In this document: positions 9,218-13,117 of the stretch, piece by piece
Layout: each line of letters starts with the position of its first letter
Numbering within the stretch: the stretch's first letter is position 1
Assembly: GCA_900617975.1 (NCBI GenBank)
Contig: UZAE01014087.1
Span: 1 to 13,117 of the forward strand
Source of the DNA: Rodentolepis nana
Lineage: Eukaryota; Platyhelminthes; Cestoda; Cyclophyllidea; Hymenolepididae
Direction of reading: 5' to 3'
Length of the DNA: 13,117 nucleotides
Notes under the pieces: model-generated
The model's input: the letters and a program-made list of their open reading frames with translations, nothing else
What the model was told of the DNA's origin: nothing
Databases searched by the model: none
Translations under genes and position numbers: made by a program

Positions 9218-9226
9218 CGACCTTGA
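9218..9226 (+). promoter_or_regulatory. Candidate nuclear-receptor monomer site upstream of gene C
   Basis: CGACCTTGA (reverse complement TCAAGGTCG) fits YCAAGGYCR. It lies 78 bases upstream of the gene C start, in the same orientation relative to the gene as the site before gene A. Upstream of gene B only a weaker variant, CAAGGCCA, is seen near 6471-6479, in the opposite orientation. Confidence 0.33.
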
Positions 9227-9303
9227 AGTTTGGCTTGCTACCTTTCGAAGCTATATTAGCTGCTACTTTGTTGAATTGGATTTGATCTGTTTAGCTAATT
9301 GCA

Positions 9304-10330
9304 ATGGCACCTATTCTTGGATACTGGGACATCAGAGGCGTAATTAAAATTTTATTGTGGTTAATGTGTGCTTGCTTATAGTTAGCTGAACAAATTCGTC
9401 TACTTCTGCGTTACCTTAAAGTTGAATATCAGGAAAAGCTTTACAAACCAGGACCTGGTAAATATCATTTTATTCAAATAACAACTTTCAATAAGCACCT
9501 GCTTATGATCGGGAAGAATGGATGGCCGAAAAATTTAATCTTGGTCTGTCCTTTCCAAATGTATGTGACGTATTTAAGTAGTAATTGAGTTCTTGATAGT
9601 TGCCTTACTACATTGATGACGGTTTCAGTATTTCTCAAACCTCGGCAATTCTCGAATACATTGCTGATACACACGATATGAGTTGGTCTTGCTATTTTAT
9701 CATGAAAAGACAAATGTGCGTCTTACTAAGACGATGTTTCTTAAATTATAGTCCCCAACTGCAAGAAACAACGTGCTACCCTTCACATGCTCATGAACGA
9801 TGTCATGGATTTGCGATCATCTTTTATCAAAATGTGCTATAGTCCAGATTTTGTAAATCAATTTTAAAATGCCAATCATAATTGTCGACATTTACTGAAA
9901 CAATCATTTAATTCAACTTTTAGGAAAATCTTAAAGTCGATTTTATGAAAAATCTTCCAGACAAATTGAGTCAATATGAGAAGTATCTGGAAGATAGGAA
10001 ATGGCTCTCTGGCAAAAATGTGAGGAAACTTGATCTTTTTAATTCTTGCTCAAAATATTCTGTCTAGATCAACTATCCTGATTTCAATCTATGCGAAATT
10101 TTGAATCAGTTGAAGAAATTTGAACCATCATGTTTGGATGCTTTTCCTAAAGTGAAGACCTATCTAAACAACTTTGAGGTGATATAAATCTCAAGCTATT
10201 TACTTAGGCTTCACGATGTTGTGATAATGCTTGTCTTTCTTTTTAGAATTTGCCAGAACTGAAGGACTACATGGCCTCAGAGCAGTTCAAGACCCGTGGC
10301 TGCAATTATATTATTGCTAAATGGCGTTAG
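9304..10330 (+). CDS. Gene C: mu-class glutathione S-transferase, complete
   Basis: Eight exons: 9304-9339, 9382-9457, 9496-9560, 9600-9681, 9752-9852, 9924-10019, 10068-10178, 10247-10330. Introns are 38-71 bases, all GT-AG; the product is 216 residues ending in TAG. Every glutathione-site residue that I expect for the mu class is present at its family position: Tyr7, Trp8, Arg43, Trp46, Lys50, Asn59, Leu60, cis-Pro61 and Gln72, with Thr73 in place of Ser. The thioredoxin-like domain covers about residues 1-86 and the helical domain 90-205. Tyr116 (M-C-Y-S-P-D-F) matches the mu substrate-site tyrosine, and I-N-Y-P-D-F (153-158) is the N-cap of the C-terminal domain. The last residues (after E-Q-F-K, about 203) are short and unlike the tail of gene B. 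The intron 4 donor is weak (GTTGGT). The start ATG sits in attgcaATGGC, nearly the same context as gene B. Likely role: cytosolic detoxification enzyme acting as a dimer. Confidence 0.95.
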
Positions 10331-10396
10331 GGAAACTTCGATTCTCTTTTGCCTATTCCGGTTAAATTATGTTGTTAAATTTACAAATGCTTATTA

Positions 10397-10414
10397 AATA
10401 AATCGTGAAATAAA
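10397..10414 (+). terminator. Two polyadenylation signals of gene C
   Basis: Perfect AATAAA hexamers lie at 10397-10402 and 10409-10414, 67 and 79 bases after the gene C stop codon. That is the expected distance for a short 3' untranslated region. Cleavage would be expected roughly 10-30 bases downstream. Confidence 0.75.
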
Positions 10415-11105
10415 AAATAACGGCATTTGCGTTTTTCAGTGGAATATTGTTTGCACCCTTATTTGCCGGAATTCGGTAACTTTTGATGAAAAACTCATTA
10501 GCCTCTTTGGGTCAAAAGAGTAGTCTACTTATTTCTCAAATTCCTCAACCTACCTGACATCTGATCATGAACGGTATAAGCAGGTGAAAAATTTGAATCT
10601 CACTCGTCTAACTCATGTTTTCACCCAATCTTCTACAACATTCTCATTTACTGCATTCTGATGCTTCCCATAATGTTGTTGTGGTTATAAGCAAAAGGTA
10701 TGATCACACCAGAGGAAGTTAGAAGTGTAATTCCTACATCACAGTGCTGACTCATCATGAGTACTAGGTCATTAACCCCATGTATTGTGTGTGAGTCCTG
10801 TGTCCAAAATCTTTCATTCTTTCTTGCCATTGGTTACAAAAGCAGTAATTGAGTTAAGCTACAGATAGAGGCACTTGCAGTTCTTGGCGACCAAATGCGC
10901 ATGGAATAATGAAAAGGAGTTCGAGTGACTACCATACTAAACAAAGCACCGAGTACGAGCAAGTTCGAATAAATGCCATTTTCGGAGGTTATCATGAGGT
11001 TCAAAACTATCTTGTTCAATAATGTCTGCAGTAATAGGATTTACAGAAGAATAATTTAGAATTCGAGTGTATTTGTCGATGAAGTGGTTTTTAATCCGAG
11101 AAGTT
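10415..11105. other. Non-coding region downstream of gene C
   Basis: I recognise no gene. Two short minus-strand open frames (10648-10830 and 10834-11019) lack recognisable features. The region holds the Maf/AP-1-type site at 10745-10757. Confidence 0.55.
10745..10757. promoter_or_regulatory. Near-perfect T-MARE / antioxidant-response-type element
   Basis: TGCTGACTCATCA matches the T-MARE consensus TGCTGACTCAGCA at 12 of 13 positions and contains a full AP-1 core (TGACTCA). Read on the minus strand it gives ATGAGTCAGC, which fits the antioxidant-response consensus RTGASNNNGC. CNC/Maf and AP-1 bZIP factors control many GST genes in animals. Here the site lies 415 bases downstream of the gene C stop, so any role would be as a distal element. 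Confidence 0.35.
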
Positions 11106-11430
11106 TTCAAAAGAATGCACTTACTTCAATAATCGACATATTACACATTGGTGGACTCTAAAGTATGCACAACCCCACTGAGATTGTGCGAAGGAATCTT
11201 GAAAGTGTCCACGTACTGCTGATCGGGCATCAGCCAGGCACGTCTGTGCCCGTTGAGGCCTTCCATTCAATCCAAGATAAGTACAACTCTCCCCACGCGA
11301 AGCCACCTGTCCCCTCGCGGCTTTGGACGCAAAACAGGCAATGATATGGATGATTTACCCTGGGAGACTGGACAAGTGGCTACTGGTTCTTGTCTTCAGG
11401 CAGTTTGACTTCTAAGGGGGGGGGGAGGGT
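11106..11430. other. GC-richer block of unknown origin
   Basis: This stretch is visibly richer in G and C than its flanks (for example CGCGAAGCC and CCCTCGCGG around 11298-11325) and ends in a run of ten G (11416-11425). A 61-codon minus-strand frame (11121-11306) resembles no family known to me. The composition change suggests an inserted repeat or transposon remnant, but I found no terminal repeats or target-site duplication. Confidence 0.35.
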
Positions 11431-11440
11431 TTATTTGTTT

Positions 11441-12313
11441 AGTATCTGCCAAAGTTGTGAAAAATAACTCCACTTTTCTATAAGGATGAAAATGCATAGA
11501 TAATATAACTTAGCACCCCCTATACTACCTGCACTTGTCCGGATTTCGTCACTAGTCATGAATTAGTATTAACACCGAGTCAGCAGATATCGTTTTGAAG
11601 ATATGCCTGGCAGCATTTCCTGACACCAAGTTTCTGAGCAATTTGATGTTTGAACTCTTCAAGGCAATTTCATAATAACATGGCCTGATGTTTTTTCCAG
11701 AAATGCGAATTTAAAATTTATTATACCAAATGAGGTTAGGAGTTCAGATTCATTCACAGATAGTATGGTGTTTTGACTTCAAAGTAATTTTAATGTCGGC
11801 ACACAAAAGAGCGCAACATTTATTTTCCAATGCGAGCTCACCAGAGGTTCACAAGTTCGTCTTTCATCTCAACTTACCATTTTCTCGACCGAGATTAAAT
11901 TGGTGAGATCAAATACATAGAAATTATCTGACCTTTATCCCAAGATTAGGCCATTAGCAATCTCCAAATGTTTTTAAAATGCACGTGAAAATTCCATTCA
12001 ATTTAAAATATTAGGACATAGATTGGATTTGCCTTTCATTCGAAATGCAACGCTTTTAGAAGTTCTATAACCACCTAGTTTTCGCTACTTATCCCCAATT
12101 TAATTTAACGTGTTTTTTAATCTCGTTTAGGCCAGTGAAGCCTTTATTGATTATAATAGATTAGATTTTCCAGGGACTGCCTTGCCTTCAAATTTCCAAT
12201 AAATCAATATTTTTACTTCAGTCTTGGGGCTTGATTCACCAAACCTCGCTAATTTGTTAAAAGAGCGGCTATTATTGTGGCTTATTCAAACAAAATATGC
12301 CCTTGAATGAGGA
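11441..12313. other. Non-coding stretch with nothing recognised
   Basis: AT-rich sequence in which I see no gene, RNA or repeat on either strand. Confidence 0.5.
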
Positions 12314-12640
12314 GTGTCAATTGTTCTAACAGAAAGTACAATGGATTCGAGTTTGCAAGGGATATGCACAGAATCCACTGTAATCTATCTTACCAACAAT
12401 CGCTATAGGAAGCTTGTACAATCTACTAGGAGAAACAAAAACACCATGAAAGCTGCCTTTCCAAAGTCGCCAGTTGTTTGCCAGATATCCAAGCCGCATT
12501 AATTCGCATTCGAAATTTACGTTTTCCTTCGCGACAACAGTCCCAAATGGCCTTTTCAATTATAAAAAGCAAAAGTTCCAGGTTGGCGTATACGGCGCCT
12601 TCGCCAATGCATTGGAGTTGGAAAAGGCTACCTGAGTGCA
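12314..12640. other. Region with overlapping open frames on both strands; not recognised
   Basis: Open frames run here on both strands. The longest undisturbed plus-strand frame without its own ATG is 12450-12635 (61 codons, stop TGA); a minus-strand frame of 77 codons spans 12326-12559. The composition is less AT-rich than the flanks. I recognise no domain. It may be a decayed mobile element or an isolated exon, and no reading frame can be chosen with confidence. Confidence 0.25.
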
Positions 12641-12666
12641 GGCGAAGTGATGAATGGGGCGATGGT

Positions 12667-12748
12667 GGGGCGGGGCGGGGGGGGGGGAAGAAACCAAATT
12701 TANGGGGGGGGGGAAGAAACCAAATTTATTTATGTGCAGGGGGGGGGG
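12667..12748 (+). repeat. G-run tandem repeat with an unresolved base
   Basis: Runs of G (11 at 12677-12687, 10 at 12704-12713, 10 at 12739-12748, plus two runs of 4 from 12667) are separated by a spacer. The 15-base spacer AAGAAACCAAATTTA occurs exactly twice, at 12688-12702 and 12714-12728. The base at 12703 is N, lying exactly at the junction of the two copies. Frames read through this block are artefacts. Confidence 0.9.
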
Positions 12749-13039
12749 CCTTTGTTCGAAGTCCATAGAACAATGTTGGAAGACGGCTATGAACTATTCA
12801 ATCAGAATAGTGAAGAGATTGGAGCGTAGTCAATCGATATAGAGGCTCCCGTTAAAAAGTTAATGTGACCACCTGCAAGACTCCTTAGTCTGAAGCAAAT
12901 CCAGGCTTATTCTTCAGCAGGTGCATTGAAAGTATTATATCTAAGGTTGGAATGTGACAAAATTTCATTTGTGGATACTACAACAATGTATGCCTTCAGT
13001 ACAGGGATGGTTTATATTCCCAATACACACACATTTATA
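12749..13039. other. Non-coding stretch before the right-edge repeat
   Basis: I recognise no gene. Short frames that start inside the G-run repeat enter this region and stop by about 12842. A short CA run lies close to 13025-13032, next to the repeat at the right edge. Confidence 0.5.
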
Positions 13040-13117
13040 TTTATTTCAAATGGCAGGCTTTATGATATTTATCATTAGCCCTTAAACTTTGACTTCAGCT
13101 TCCCCCAAGGGTTGGGG
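13040..13117 (-). mobile_element. Inverted copy of the 3309-3440 repeat family, cut by the window edge
   Basis: Read on the minus strand from 13117, this stretch gives CTTGGGGGAAGCTGAAG and so on to TGCCATTTGAAATAAATA. It differs from 3369-3439 at only about three positions over some 70 bases. The A-rich 3' end of the element therefore lies at about 13040 and the rest continues beyond the window. The close match to a copy nearly 10 kb away shows that this is a dispersed, fairly recent family. Confidence 0.85.

Larger units (their letters stand above)
6452..9303. other. AT-rich spacer between divergent genes B and C
   Basis: About 2.85 kb without any recognisable gene, RNA or dispersed repeat. 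It must hold the promoters of both genes. Noted inside: a short AAT run (about 6785-6799), a perfect TGACGTCA (7683-7690), a nuclear-receptor half-site (8472-8480), a TATAAATA (8072-8079) and the half-site just before gene C (9218-9226). Open frames are few and short. Confidence 0.65.

Noticed and set aside
9282..9303. Possible spliced-leader acceptor (TTTAG) just before the gene C start
   Set aside because: The motif is short and common, and genes A and B show nothing comparable, so trans-splicing is not supported.
9474..9713. Minus-strand open frame of 79 codons
   Set aside because: It is the antisense shadow of gene C exons 3 and 4 and has no protein features.
12478..12842. Several Gly/Pro-rich frames on both strands
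   Set aside because: They read through G runs and the unresolved base at 12703; the low-complexity protein is an artefact of the repeat.
1..13117. CRISPR arrays, bacterial operons, tRNA or rRNA genes
   Set aside because: No regularly spaced repeats, no bacterial-type gene packing and no recognisable tRNA or rRNA were seen; the spliced genes show that the DNA is eukaryotic.

Overview
The window reads as nuclear DNA of an invertebrate animal. It is AT-rich and dominated by three multi-exon genes for mu-class glutathione S-transferases (GSTs). All introns follow the GT-AG rule except one damaged acceptor, and those that can be measured are very short, about 38-99 bases. The exons keep the same sizes and phases in all three copies: 36, 76, 65, 82, 101, 96 and 111 bases plus a last exon of 84-93 bases. 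As I remember it, this is the layout of vertebrate mu-class GST genes. The proteins keep a long 'mu loop' (G-P-A-P-x-x-x-R-x-x-W-type), which reminds me of arthropod, especially mite, tick and crustacean, mu GSTs more than of flatworm 26-kDa GSTs. An arthropod source is therefore my best guess, but it is an inference from protein style and not proven.

Layout. Gene A (positions 220-993, minus strand) has exons 1-6 and runs off the left edge. Positions 994-5356 are a non-coding spacer rich in repeats. It holds a hairpin-bearing block at 1985-2344, a diverged tandem duplication with a 175-bp period at 2843-3154, and two retro-inserted elements of one repeat family (3309-3440 and about 3882-4214), each bracketed by apparent target-site duplications. 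Gene B (5357-6451, minus strand) is complete in eight exons, but its intron 2 acceptor is damaged. Positions 6452-9303 are a long AT-rich spacer between the divergent genes B and C, with a perfect cAMP-response element near its middle. Gene C (9304-10330, plus strand) is complete, intact, and followed by two polyadenylation signals. From 10415 to the right edge I recognise no gene. That part holds a Maf/AP-1-type site, a GC-richer block at 11106-11430, a G-run repeat interrupted by an unresolved base (12703), and at the very end an inverted copy of the family seen at 3309-3440.

How the genes relate. Genes B and C are close sister paralogues arranged head to head; gene A is more diverged and lies tail-side of gene B. 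All three should encode cytosolic dimeric enzymes that conjugate glutathione to electrophiles, so the window is best described as a detoxification GST cluster. The copies differ at glutathione-site and substrate-site positions and in splice signals, which suggests that they have diverged in activity. Gene C is the most conventional copy.
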